47,008 nucleotides of DNA from Lachnospiraceae bacterium UBA4260 (GCA_002395235.1 DGWK01000009.1:10474-57481), one strand, 5' to 3'. Positions 40,283-47,008 are shown, counted from the stretch's first letter. Program-made: numbers and translations. Notes: a model not told the origin generated them from the sequence alone.

Positions 40283-41245
40283 ATGAAAAAACTGATAACA
40301 GCTGCAACAGCCTTTACTGTCGCATTCGCACTTCTGACAGGCTGCAGCGGAAATACCGCAACCACTGCGCAGAGCACAGAGAGCGAAGAGGCAAAGCAGG
40401 AAACAGTGCAGGAGACGGAACAGGAGGCAGTACAGGAAACAGCACAGGAGACGGAGCAGGAGGCAGTACAGGAAACAGCGCAGGAAGAACCGGTCGAGAT
40501 CCAGGTATTCATTGCCGCAAGCCTCAATACAGTCATGCAGGATGTGAAGGCAGCTTACGAGGCGGATCACCCGAATGTCACGATCGTCCTCAATCCCGAC
40601 AGTTCCGGAAAACTTCTCACACAGATTGAAGAAGGTTATGAATGTGACGTGTTCTTCTCCGCCGCGCAGAAGCAGATGAATACGCTGCAGGATACGGACG
40701 GACTGGTCGTGGAGGGAACGCGGCATAACGTGGTCAACAATCAGGTAGTGGTGGTTTCAAGAAAAGACAGCGGCACTTCCGTCACAGGACTTGCGGATAT
40801 CGGAAATGCGGAGAGTATAGCGCTTGCAGACGGTTCCGTACCGGTCGGCCGCTATACCAGAGTCGCCATGGCAGCACTCGGCATTCTTCCCGAGACGGAG
40901 GACCCGTCCGTTTATACAACGCAGGAAGTGAGTGACGCGCTGGGCGGCGTCGAGATCTCGGAGCAGTCCAATGTCTCCAAGGTCCTGGCAGCGGTCGTGG
41001 AAGGCTCATGCGAGGTGGGAACGACTTATTATTCCGACACATACGGCTATGAAGATCAGCTGGATATTCTCGAAAAGGTCTCCTATGATCTGACCGGCAA
41101 TGTCATCTATCCGATCGCGCAAGTCAAGAATGACCAGGCATCGGATGCTCAGGCAGCAACGGCAGCGGATTTCGTGGAGTTCGTCGCTTCCGATCAGATG
41201 AAGCCGGTGTTCGAAGGATACTATTTTGACACAAATGTAGAGTAA
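40283..41245 (+). CDS. modA: molybdate ABC transporter substrate-binding lipoprotein ModA
   Basis: A 320-residue lipoprotein: signal peptide with lipobox LLTGC (about residue 21), a low-complexity Gln/Glu/Thr linker (about 28-73) made partly of 12-residue tandem repeats, then the ModA fold: VFIAASLNTVMQDVKAAYEA, LNPDSSGKLLTQIEEGYECD, FFSAAQKQMNTLQ, NIESIALAD-type motif (here NAESIALADGSVPVGRYT). It captures molybdate or tungstate at the cell surface. AGGAG precedes the ATG. modB follows after 12 bp. Confidence 0.94.
   Translation: MKKLITAATAFTVAFALLTGCSGNTATTAQSTESEEAKQETVQETEQEAVQETAQETEQEAVQETAQEEPVEIQVFIAASLNTVMQDVKAAYEADHPNVTIVLNPDSSGKLLTQIEEGYECDVFFSAAQKQMNTLQDTDGLVVEGTRHNVVNNQVVVVSRKDSGTSVTGLADIGNAESIALADGSVPVGRYTRVAMAALGILPETEDPSVYTTQEVSDALGGVEISEQSNVSKVLAAVVEGSCEVGTTYYSDTYGYEDQLDILEKVSYDLTGNVIYPIAQVKNDQASDAQAATAADFVEFVASDQMKPVFEGYYFDTNVE
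40409..40480. repeat. 36-bp tandem repeat x2 in modA linker
   Basis: Two 36-bp units (40409-40444, 40445-40480) differing at two silent third positions, coding QETEQEAVQETA twice, with weaker repeats on each side. Such repeats may vary in number between strains. Confidence 0.85.
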
Positions 41246-41257
41246 AGGAACAAATAA

Positions 41258-41971
41258 GTGAGACAGTTGATCGAAGTCGCGAGGACCCTTGACTGGCGTC
41301 CGCTATGGATATCGCTCAAGACCGGTGTGCTCGCCACAGCGGTGTGTTTTGTGCTGGGGATCCTGGCAGCCTGGAGGGTCATGTACTGCCGTGGAAAGCA
41401 CCGGTCCATCCTCGATGCAGTACTGACGCTTCCCATGGTCCTGCCGCCCACAGTTGCGGGTTTCTTCCTGCTGCTCTTTTTCAGCAGGAGGAGACCGCTG
41501 GGAATATTTCTGTTTGACCATTTTGGCATCAAAATAGTACAGTCGCAGGCGGGCTGCGTGATCGCGGCTTCGGTCATCGCGTTCCCCCTCATGTACAGGA
41601 GTGCGCGCGCCGCTTTTGAACAAGTGGACATCAATCTTTTATACGCAGGAAGAACGCTTGGTATGTCAGACCCGGAGATTTTCTTCAAGGTGATCCTTCC
41701 GTGCGCAAGACCCGGGATCACGAGCGGAACGGTGCTGGCTTTCGCCCGTGCGATCGGGGAATACGGCGCCACATCCATGCTGGCCGGCAATATCCCGGGA
41801 AAAACGGCGACCATTTCGCAGAGGATCGCGATGGTCATACAGGACCAGGATTACATAACGGCCGGCGTCTGGGTCACGGTCATGCTGGTCATTGCACTGA
41901 TCGTGCTGGCGGCGATCGGACACATTTCGCAGGGCAGAGATGCCGGGCGGGGAGAACAGCTATGGAAATGA
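41258..41971 (+). CDS. modB: molybdate ABC transporter permease ModB
   Basis: A 237-residue permease with several membrane spans: SLKTGVLATAVCFVLGILAAW, LPMVLPPTVAGFFLLLFF, the EAA loop ...AAFEQVDINLLYAGRTLGMS / FFKVILPCARPGITSGTVLAFARAIGEYGATSML (in pieces). The GTG at 41258 has AAAGGA 9 bases upstream. Overlaps modC by 10 bases. Confidence 0.95.
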   Translation: MRQLIEVARTLDWRPLWISLKTGVLATAVCFVLGILAAWRVMYCRGKHRSILDAVLTLPMVLPPTVAGFFLLLFFSRRRPLGIFLFDHFGIKIVQSQAGCVIAASVIAFPLMYRSARAAFEQVDINLLYAGRTLGMSDPEIFFKVILPCARPGITSGTVLAFARAIGEYGATSMLAGNIPGKTATISQRIAMVIQDQDYITAGVWVTVMLVIALIVLAAIGHISQGRDAGRGEQLWK

Positions 41972-43029
41972 AGGCGTCGTTCCGCATAAGCGCGGGAGAC
42001 TTTTCGCTGCAGGCACAGATGGATACTGCGGACCGGAGAAACGGAATACTGGGGGCATCGGGCTGCGGAAAGTCCATGACGCTGAAGGCCCTCGCCGGAA
42101 TCCTGACGCCGGATGAAGGAAGGATTGAGCTGGGCGGCCGGGTCCTGTTTGACAGCCGTGCCGGGATTAATGTACCGGCCAGGGAGCGCGGAATCGGCTA
42201 TCTGTTTCAGAATTACGCGCTGTTTCCGAACATGACCACCGAGCAGAACATCGGCGCAGGTCTGCGCGGGAGCAAAAAAGAGATCCGGGCGCAGGTGGAG
42301 ACGATCATGGAGAGGCTCCGTCTCACGGAACTCTCAGGGCGCTTTCCGTCACAGATGTCAGGAGGTCAGCAGCAGCGGGTCGCGCTGGCCAGGATCCTTG
42401 TGAGAAAACCTGAAGTGATCCTGCTGGATGAGCCCTTTTCCGCGCTGGATGCATTCATGCAGGACGCCATGCAGCAGGAGCTTATGGAAATTCTCTCGGA
42501 ATACGACGGGATCACGGTGATGGTTTCCCATGACAGAGATATCCTGTATCGCTTTTCGGAGAAGCTGTTTGTGATGGGAAAGGGATGTTTCCTGCGTGCA
42601 GGGACCGTGAAGGAGATCTTCGCAGATCCGGTATATAAAGAGGCGGCGGTCCTGACGGGCTGCAAGAACATCGGCCGGGCGGTGCGCAGGGACGACCACA
42701 CGGTGGAAGCCGTTTCATGGGGAGTCACACTACATACTTCCTATATTTTGCCCGCGCAGTTTTCCCATATAGGTTACAGGGCCCATGACTTTGTGCCCGT
42801 CTATGGCGCGCGCGGAGAGAACTGCATTCGCTTTGCGCAGTACGAAAAGGCTGAGCTTCCGTTCGAAGTGAACTATTACGTGGCGCCGGAGAGAGTGGAA
42901 TGGAAGAGAGGAGAAATGCTGTCCTGGTTCGTGCAGAGGGAGGACTGGCCGCTTCTGCGGGAGAAGGGGGTTCCGGATCATCTGCAGTTTCAGGAGGACA
43001 AAATATTGTTCCTGCGGGAGGGATTATGA
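41962..43029 (+). CDS. modC: molybdate ABC transporter ATP-binding protein ModC
   Basis: A 355-residue ATPase: Walker A GASGCGKSMTLKALAG, Q-loop GYLFQNYALFPNMT, signature SGGQQQRVALARI, Walker B VILLDEPFSALDA, H-loop MVSHDRD. The C-terminal ~115 residues are a poorly conserved TOBE-like regulatory part. The ATG at 41962 has GGGGAG 7 bases upstream; the reading frame stays open upstream into modB, but no family match there. The stop overlaps moaC (ATGA). Confidence 0.94.
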   Translation: MEMKASFRISAGDFSLQAQMDTADRRNGILGASGCGKSMTLKALAGILTPDEGRIELGGRVLFDSRAGINVPARERGIGYLFQNYALFPNMTTEQNIGAGLRGSKKEIRAQVETIMERLRLTELSGRFPSQMSGGQQQRVALARILVRKPEVILLDEPFSALDAFMQDAMQQELMEILSEYDGITVMVSHDRDILYRFSEKLFVMGKGCFLRAGTVKEIFADPVYKEAAVLTGCKNIGRAVRRDDHTVEAVSWGVTLHTSYILPAQFSHIGYRAHDFVPVYGARGENCIRFAQYEKAELPFEVNYYVAPERVEWKRGEMLSWFVQREDWPLLREKGVPDHLQFQEDKILFLREGL

Positions 43030-43520
43030 TACAGGAAATGACACATTTTGACGAAGAGGGCAACGCCCGCATGGTCGATGTATCGGATAAAGATGTGACA
43101 AAGCGCACAGCCATAGCGGAGGGCAGTATCCGCATGTCGGAGGAAGCGTTCCGGGCAGTCATGGAACGCAGGATCGCGAAGGGGGATGTGCTGACGGTAG
43201 CCCAGGTGGCCGGAATTGCCGGCACCAAAAGGACGTCGGAGCTGATTCCGATGTGTCACCTGCTCGCCCTTACGGGCGCCGCGATCACGTTCGGGACGGA
43301 TCCGGACAATTGCCTGATCAGGGTACGATGTACGGTGAAGACTACCGGCCGCACGGGCGTGGAAATGGAAGCGCTGACCGGTGTCAGCACAGCACTCCTG
43401 ACAATTTATGATATGTGCAAAGCCATTGATCGCAGTATGAAGATCCTGGATATCCATCTGGTCGAAAAGGACGGCGGAAAGAGCGGCCATTTTATCTCAG
43501 GGGAAAGCCCCCTGCTATAG
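43026..43520 (+). CDS. moaC: cyclic pyranopterin monophosphate synthase MoaC
   Basis: A 164-residue enzyme converting the MoaA product to cPMP. Seen: MVDVSDKDVTKRTAIAEGSI, KGDVLTVAQVAGIAGTKRTS, ELIPMCHLL (active-site region), GRTGVEMEALTGVSTALLTI, IYDMCKAIDRSM. Its ATG overlaps the modC stop. A GC-rich hairpin (AGGGG/CCCCT) lies in the last codons. It is the last clear gene of the Moco cluster. Confidence 0.96.
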   Translation: MIQEMTHFDEEGNARMVDVSDKDVTKRTAIAEGSIRMSEEAFRAVMERRIAKGDVLTVAQVAGIAGTKRTSELIPMCHLLALTGAAITFGTDPDNCLIRVRCTVKTTGRTGVEMEALTGVSTALLTIYDMCKAIDRSMKILDIHLVEKDGGKSGHFISGESPLL

Positions 43521-43524
43521 AAAC

Positions 43525-43707
43525 TTATTTATTCACCACATTGACGGGAGCGCCGTCCATGAAGGCTTTGATGTTGTCCGCGGTGGTCTGCATGATGCGC
43601 TCGCGGGCTTCCTTGGTAGCCCAGGAAATGTGCGGGGTGATGATGCAGTTCTTCGCGGTGTTGACGCCGATCTTGCCGAGACCGATGATACCTGCACCTT
43701 TGCACCT
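43525..43707 (-). pseudogene. remnant of a D-2-hydroxyacid dehydrogenase
   Basis: Leftward frame reads GAGIIGLGKIGVNTAKNCII, then TPHISWATKEARERIMQTTA and DNIKAFMDGAPVNVVNK to a stop. The first part is the NAD-binding GxGxxG of the 2-hydroxyacid dehydrogenase family; the second is its C-terminal end. The ~90 residues that should separate them are missing, and nothing upstream matches the N-terminal domain. So it is a C-terminal relic with an internal deletion, adjacent to a REPIN-like element. Confidence 0.85.
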
Positions 43708-43771
43708 TGGTGCCTGGCACCATAAGAAATCCATAAATGAGTTTACTGATTCTTAATGGTGACAGGCACTA
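43708..43771. repeat. REPIN-like palindromic element
   Basis: TGGTGCCTGGCACCATAAG...ATC and GATTCTTAATGGTGACAGG...CACTA are imperfect inverted arms of about 24 bp around a ~17-bp centre. Each arm carries a GTGCC(T)G(G/T)CACC core like the REP sequences mobilised by RAYT transposases in Firmicutes. No RAYT gene is in the window. Confidence 0.6.
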
Positions 43772-43809
43772 AAAACCTAAACAGATTAATACCGTGCTTT
43801 CTCAGACAA

Positions 43810-43835
43810 CCTCACTGCAGTGAGGCTGTTTTTTT
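43810..43835 (+). terminator. rightward terminator overlapping the end of the TetR gene
   Basis: CCTCACTGCAGTGAGG followed by CTG and seven T. It lies inside the last codons of the leftward regulator gene. Confidence 0.65.
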
Positions 43836-44402
43836 GCATGCTACTCCCCCAGGAGTCGCATGCACCACCTGAAAAGCCTTCTTAAGCTCTTCCGGCATGA
43901 ATTTATACTGGTAATGTGCCATTTTCTCAGCGCTCAGGTTGTTCTTCCCCAGAAGCCAGTCTATGGTTTGCCCCATACACCCAAAGGAATAGTTTCGGAC
44001 TTCGTAAAGCAATTCTTCGTTCAAAGAATCAGTATGATAATACTCACAGAGAACTTTCTCTTCGATCCCAATATAAAAAGCAAGCATGTACTCCCGCAGG
44101 TTATTCTGAGAAGAATCCTGTAAAGCGTTCAAGAAAAACTCTTTCTGTATCGACAACCGCCGGAACATTTCCCTGATCATTCTCTCATCATTGATTGTCT
44201 CGGCACGACTCGCTGCTTCGATATAATTCTGCTTGAAGATCCAGGCAACGAGGTCATATTTATCCCTAAAATGGTAATAAAATGTAGTCCTTTCAACGCC
44301 GCAATGAGCACACAGTTCTTTGATCTGAATGTCTTTTATGGGTTTGTTTTTTGCAAGCTGCATTATTTTGTCTGCAAAGAGCTGCTTCGTCCTGTCCATC
44401 AT
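43812..44402 (-). CDS. TetR/AcrR family transcriptional regulator
   Basis: A 196-residue regulator: N-terminal HTH (about 1-55) with KPIKDIQIKELCAHCGVERT and FYYHFRDKYDLVAWIF, the family signature, then a helical ligand domain similar to the DhaS-like C-terminal form (FLNALQDSSQNNLREYMLAF). The last ~10 codons (CKKTASLQ) run into a terminator hairpin, so the original end may be lost. The ATG at 44402 has GGAGG 6 bases upstream. It is divergent from a short-chain dehydrogenase, its likely target. Confidence 0.9.
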   Translation of the reverse strand: MMDRTKQLFADKIMQLAKNKPIKDIQIKELCAHCGVERTTFYYHFRDKYDLVAWIFKQNYIEAASRAETINDERMIREMFRRLSIQKEFFLNALQDSSQNNLREYMLAFYIGIEEKVLCEYYHTDSLNEELLYEVRNYSFGCMGQTIDWLLGKNNLSAEKMAHYQYKFMPEELKKAFQVVHATPGGVACKKTASLQ

Positions 44403-44448
44403 TTGAGGCCTCCTGTTTCAACACATTTCTATTGTGTCAGTATTTTCA

Positions 44449-44465
44449 ACATATTGTCAATATGT
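44449..44465. promoter_or_regulatory. palindromic operator candidate in TetR/SDR gap
   Basis: ACATATT-GTC-AATATGT, a perfect 7-bp inverted repeat, overlapping a leftward TTGACA (44455-44460). A second, imperfect repeat ACACATTTCTATTGTGT lies about 20 bases nearer the regulator. These suit autorepression by the TetR-family protein. The rest of the 186-bp gap up to the dehydrogenase start shows no further clear signal. Confidence 0.55.
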
Positions 44466-44588
44466 AGCAAGAGATGAGCAGGAGCTTCCTGTACAATTTA
44501 AGACTGAACGGTTATAAGATCTTGAAAGTCCGGATATGAAGTCTAAAGCTTGCATCCAGAGACTTTCCACAAAATGCGAGGAGGCATC

Positions 44589-45380
44589 ATGATTAACTTT
44601 GAGAGTGTTAAGGGAAAAGTCGCAGTCGTTACAGGCGCAACAGCAGGGATCGGAGAGGCAATCGCGAGAGTGTTTGCTGACAACGGAATGAAGGTCGTTC
44701 TGGCGGCCAGAAGAGAAGAAAAGGGAAAAGCCATTGCGGAGGATATCTGCAAAGCAGGCGGCCAGGCAGTTTTTTGCAAGGCCGATGTCTCCAAAGAGGA
44801 AGACGTTAAGAAAGTCATGCAGTGTGCTCTGGATACTTATGGGAAATTGAATGTCCTGGTCAATAATGCAGGTGCCAGCACAATGCTCCATCCGGTGCAT
44901 GACTATGATACGGACGAGTTCAGACGGATCACGGACATAGATTATATCGGCGTTTTCATGGGTATCAAATACGGTGTGAAAGCCATGCTGTCTTCCGGAT
45001 CAAAAGACTGTGCGATCATTAATGTTTCCTCAGCGGAAGGCATCAAGCCTACAGCTAACTTTTCACCCTACAGTGGTGCAAAGCGGGCAGTTATCAGTTT
45101 GACACAGACTGCCAGCATGGACTACGCAAGGCACGACATTACTGTAAACTGTATCTGCCCCGGAGCGACAGACACTGAGATCTACTCCACGATCAGCCCT
45201 GAGCAGCGCGAACTGACGCAGTCTATGATTCCCAACGGAAGATTTGCACGGCCTGAAGAGATGGCATATCCGGCGCTGTTCCTTGCTTCGGATCTCGCAC
45301 GGTACATCACAGGTGCAGTTATCCCTGTCGACGGGGCAATGAGCGCAGGCAACTATACTGAAGTTCCGTGGAACGATTGA
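44589..45380 (+). CDS. short-chain dehydrogenase/reductase (SDR)
   Basis: A 263-residue classical SDR oxidoreductase: VVTGATAGIGEAIARVFADN (TGxxxGxG NAD(P) site), NVLVNNAGAS, catalytic Ser in INVSSAEG, YxxxK as YSGAK, and CPGATDTEIYSTIS. The C-terminus YITGAVIPVDGAMSAGNY matches the family's tetramer region. The substrate is unknown; the shape is like 7alpha/3-hydroxysteroid or sugar-alcohol dehydrogenases. The ATG at 44589 has GGAGG 5 bases upstream. Probably controlled by the divergent regulator. Confidence 0.93.
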   Translation: MINFESVKGKVAVVTGATAGIGEAIARVFADNGMKVVLAARREEKGKAIAEDICKAGGQAVFCKADVSKEEDVKKVMQCALDTYGKLNVLVNNAGASTMLHPVHDYDTDEFRRITDIDYIGVFMGIKYGVKAMLSSGSKDCAIINVSSAEGIKPTANFSPYSGAKRAVISLTQTASMDYARHDITVNCICPGATDTEIYSTISPEQRELTQSMIPNGRFARPEEMAYPALFLASDLARYITGAVIPVDGAMSAGNYTEVPWND

Positions 45381-45669
45381 ACACAAAAACCAGGGCTAAA
45401 AAGACGGTCAATACCTGGAAGCAGAACACTTCTAAACCTGCCTGCTTCTCCAATTGCGTCCATAGTATCAGCAAGGTGCCGGCTGTTGAAGCGTAGAAGC
45501 TTTCAGGAATGTGGGTAATCCCTTGGTGACGGGAATACTACAGCCTTACTGTCTTAATCAAAACATATAGTCATAACAAAAGGGGCTGTTGCATCTCGCT
45601 AATTAATCAGCGAGGGCAACACGCCTATTTTGAATTCGGTTATTATACCTCTTCTCAGTCGCTGGAGTG
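45381..45669. other. non-coding stretch with likely insertion-sequence relics
   Basis: About 290 bp without a gene. Near 45490-45540, TGAAGCGTAGAAGCTTTC and GGGTAATCCC...GACGGGAAT look like the structured right end of an IS200/IS605-type element, from memory of such ends. At 45582-45626, GGGGCTGTTGCA and GTTGC-ATCTCGCT...AGCGAG-GGCAAC form a long stem, resembling an IS terminal repeat or a terminator. No transposase is present. Confidence 0.35.
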
Positions 45670-45731
45670 TTGACAGAACTTGACATTTTGCGGTTAATAT
45701 GATTAACTCAAAGAGGTTAGACTTGCCTAAC
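45670..45731 (+). promoter_or_regulatory. promoter with GTTAG-N6-CTAAC operator (copy 1)
   Basis: Two TTGACA hexamers (45670-45675, 45680-45685); the second has a 17-base spacer to TTAACT (45703-45708), inside the palindrome GTTAATATGATTAAC (45693-45707). Seven bases further lies GTTAG-ACTTGC-CTAAC (45716-45731). Confidence 0.6.
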
Positions 45732-45745
45732 GAGGAGGTTGATAT

Positions 45746-45895
45746 TTGCCCAGAGACAAAATAGCTACTTGTGAGAAGATTATCCGTTGCATGAAGGAGG
45801 AGTTTCTGGCCTTCGGATATGAGAAAGCCTCTTTGAACAGGGTGTCCGCAAAGGTTGGAATCACTACAGCAGGACTGTACAAACCAGCTTTATAA
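45746..45895 (+). pseudogene. truncated TetR-family regulator
   Basis: A 49-codon frame starting at TTG with AGGAGG 8 bases upstream. It reads RDKIATCEKIIRCMKEEFLA, then FGYEKASLNRVSAKVGITTA and GLYKPAL, which is the HTH of a TetR-family protein up to GLYK, where the usual HF and the whole ligand domain are replaced by a stop. A deletion removed the rest. It still has promoter and operator, and the next gene likely belonged to its regulon. Confidence 0.85.
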
Positions 45896-45911
45896 GGAAA
45901 CATGAGAGAGA

Positions 45912-45936
45912 TCCCGCGTGAGCGGGACTTTCTTTG
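45912..45936 (+). terminator. terminator after truncated regulator
   Basis: TCCCGC-GTGA-GCGGGA followed by CTTTCTTTG. Confidence 0.6.
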
Positions 45937-45944
45937 TTTATAGG

Positions 45945-45960
45945 GTTAGTTAATTCTAAT
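45945..45960. promoter_or_regulatory. GTTAG-N6-CTAAT operator (copy 2)
   Basis: GTTAG-TTAATT-CTAAT, one base off the other two copies, 33 bases before the membrane protein start codon. A matching promoter is not clear here. Confidence 0.55.
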
Positions 45961-45992
45961 CAAAAGTATTAACTTTTCTAAGGAGGCGGAGT

Positions 45993-46562
45993 ATGAACAA
46001 CAAATGGAACCGTAATAATGCTTTATGGATGCTGCTGTATGCAGTCCTGTACGCAATTGTCACAGCAGTAGTATGTGTCACAGGATCAATCCATCCGATT
46101 TTCTTCGTATGCTATCAAATCACAGCAGGATTGCTGCTGTCTCCGATCATTATCCGTGCATTACGAAGAGTACAGGCTCCGGGGGCGGCTGTCTGCCTGT
46201 TCCTGGGAATGCTTCTTCTGCTGCTTATCATAAGAGATGCAGTCATGTGGCATGTTGTTCCGCTGATCGTCATTACGGTTTTGGCAGAGATTGTCAGGGC
46301 AATGGCAAAATACAGCCGGGCCGGCGATACCACGGCAACGGTTCTGATGAGCTTTTCCAGCTTCGGCTATTATGGACAGATCTGGTTTAACCGTGCCTAT
46401 ACTTATGAGTGTGCGGTAGAAGAAATGCCTGCCGGATATGGAGATACTCTGATGTCAGTAAGCCCTGCATGGGCATTTCCGGTTGTTGTCATTGTCGGTA
46501 TTATCGTGTCGGTTTTGATTACAAAAGCATACATGAAGAAACATACCGGTATTGATAAATGA
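45993..46562 (+). CDS. multi-span membrane protein, probable MptD/Trep_Strep-type ECF transporter S component
   Basis: A 189-residue protein with about five hydrophobic spans (ALWMLLYAVLYAIVTAVVCV; IFFVCYQITAGLLLSPIII; AVCLFLGMLLLLLIIR; VVPLIVITVLAEIVR; FPVVVIVGIIVSVLI). Length, span pattern and GYYGQIWFNRAYTY plus the GDT-containing segment before the last span fit the MptD (Trep_Strep) family of ECF substrate-binding components, which need shared ATPase and T subunits not seen here. The substrate is unknown. AAGGAGG precedes the ATG. It lies between two copies of the GTTAG operator, followed by a methyltransferase. Confidence 0.6.
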   Translation: MNNKWNRNNALWMLLYAVLYAIVTAVVCVTGSIHPIFFVCYQITAGLLLSPIIIRALRRVQAPGAAVCLFLGMLLLLLIIRDAVMWHVVPLIVITVLAEIVRAMAKYSRAGDTTATVLMSFSSFGYYGQIWFNRAYTYECAVEEMPAGYGDTLMSVSPAWAFPVVVIVGIIVSVLITKAYMKKHTGIDK

Positions 46563-46603
46563 CAGAGTTAGATGTATATTATTTATAGTTAGCGAAATCT
46601 AAC
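46552..46603 (+). promoter_or_regulatory. promoter with GTTAG-N6-CTAAC operator (copy 3)
   Basis: TTGATA (46552-46557), 17 bases, TATATT (46575-46580), then seven bases and GTTAG-CGAAAT-CTAAC (46588-46603). The operator covers the expected transcription start. The -10 to operator distance equals that of copy 1. Confidence 0.65.
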
Positions 46604-46682
46604 TTTCTCAATGTACTTATGCACGGAGCAGGATTCGATTGATTTCGGGCCTGCTCTGTTTTGTTTGTGAAAGGAGGACACA

Positions 46683-47008
46683 ATGGATTTACAATTTGGG
46701 GATATTCAGGAAACCGCGCTCATTACCTTGGCGATCCGGGCCAGTGAGACATCGCGTCCCAATGCAAGGATCAGGGATCCGAAGGCAAAAGAGATCATCG
46801 ATGCACTCGGCGTGGATGTGAGTAAGTTTGACCCCTTCCTGTCCCATGAAGGTGTTGTAGCAAGGACGATCATATTCCGCGAGGAGTTGAAGCGGCTTTT
46901 GAAGAAGTATCCTGACGCGGTCTGCATCAACCTCGGATGCGGGTTCGATGACAAGTTCTCCCAGGTGGATAATGGAAGGCTTACCTGGTTTGACGTGGAT
47001 CTGCCGGA
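46683..47008 (+). CDS. class I SAM-dependent methyltransferase, leucine carboxyl methyltransferase-like, 3' end beyond window
   Basis: The first 108 codons of a methyltransferase. Seen: an N-terminal ETALITLAIRASETSRPNAR, DPKAKEIIDALG, VARTIIFREELKRLL, and the SAM motif CINLGCGFDDKFSQVDNG, then WFDVDLP. This layout fits the LCM/Ppm1 family (O-methyltransferases, some in polyketide pathways). AAAGGAGG precedes the ATG. It is likely regulated together with the preceding membrane protein through the repeated GTTAG palindrome. Confidence 0.82.
   Translation, partial: MDLQFGDIQETALITLAIRASETSRPNARIRDPKAKEIIDALGVDVSKFDPFLSHEGVVARTIIFREELKRLLKKYPDAVCINLGCGFDDKFSQVDNGRLTWFDVDLP

Overview
The window looks like chromosomal DNA spanning the replication origin of a Clostridia-class Firmicute, most likely Lachnospiraceae. 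The grounds are the dnaA-dnaN-yaaA-recF-gyrB-gyrA block facing an rpmH-rnpA-yidD-yidC-khpB-mnmE-mnmG-rsmG-parA-parB block, a bipartite origin, GGAGG ribosome sites, a DUF3881 gene and an FeoB-associated Cys-rich protein. Base composition looks intermediate by eye. Identification rests on reading motifs; no database search was run.

Layout. 0-2.7 kb (leftward): small membrane protein, PurM/HypE-like protein, Lrp/AsnC regulator and an aminotransferase cut by the window edge. 2.7-5.2 kb (rightward): greA and an acyl-CoA synthetase, separated by a hairpin-rich gap. 5.2-8.7 kb: dacF-type carboxypeptidase and trmB (leftward), then a lipoprotein (rightward). 8.3-11.9 kb (leftward): iron uptake operon feoA-feoA-feoB with two small metal-linked proteins behind iron-box-like sites. 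12-20.7 kb (leftward): gyrA, gyrB, recF, yaaA, dnaN, dnaA. 20.7-21.2 kb: DnaA boxes and the rpmH promoter. 21.2-31.8 kb (rightward): rpmH to parB, with parS sites inside rsmG and parB and a lipoprotein gene between rsmG and parA. 31.9-34.4 kb: serS, DUF3881 gene, tRNA-Arg(CCU).

34.4-43.5 kb is a compact molybdenum-cofactor and molybdate-uptake cluster right after the tRNA: mobA-mobB fusion, moeA, a second molybdopterin-binding protein with a Cys-rich tail, moaA, MOSC-MogA fusion, modA, modB, modC, moaC. Together they make and insert the cofactor and import molybdate, but moaD/moaE/moeB and any molybdoenzyme lie outside the window. 43.5-47 kb is scarred accessory DNA: a dehydrogenase remnant next to a REPIN-like element, a TetR/short-chain dehydrogenase divergent pair, a truncated TetR gene, an ECF-transporter-like membrane protein and a methyltransferase cut by the window edge. 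The last three share a repeated GTTAG-N6-CTAAC palindrome.

The most notable signals outside genes are: a dispersed ~160-bp palindromic element with compensatory base changes; a second, short hairpin family found just after several stop codons; divergent promoters sharing one self-complementary -35 hexamer upstream of greA; and the repeated operator in the last 2 kb. I found no CRISPR array, prophage or intact insertion sequence.
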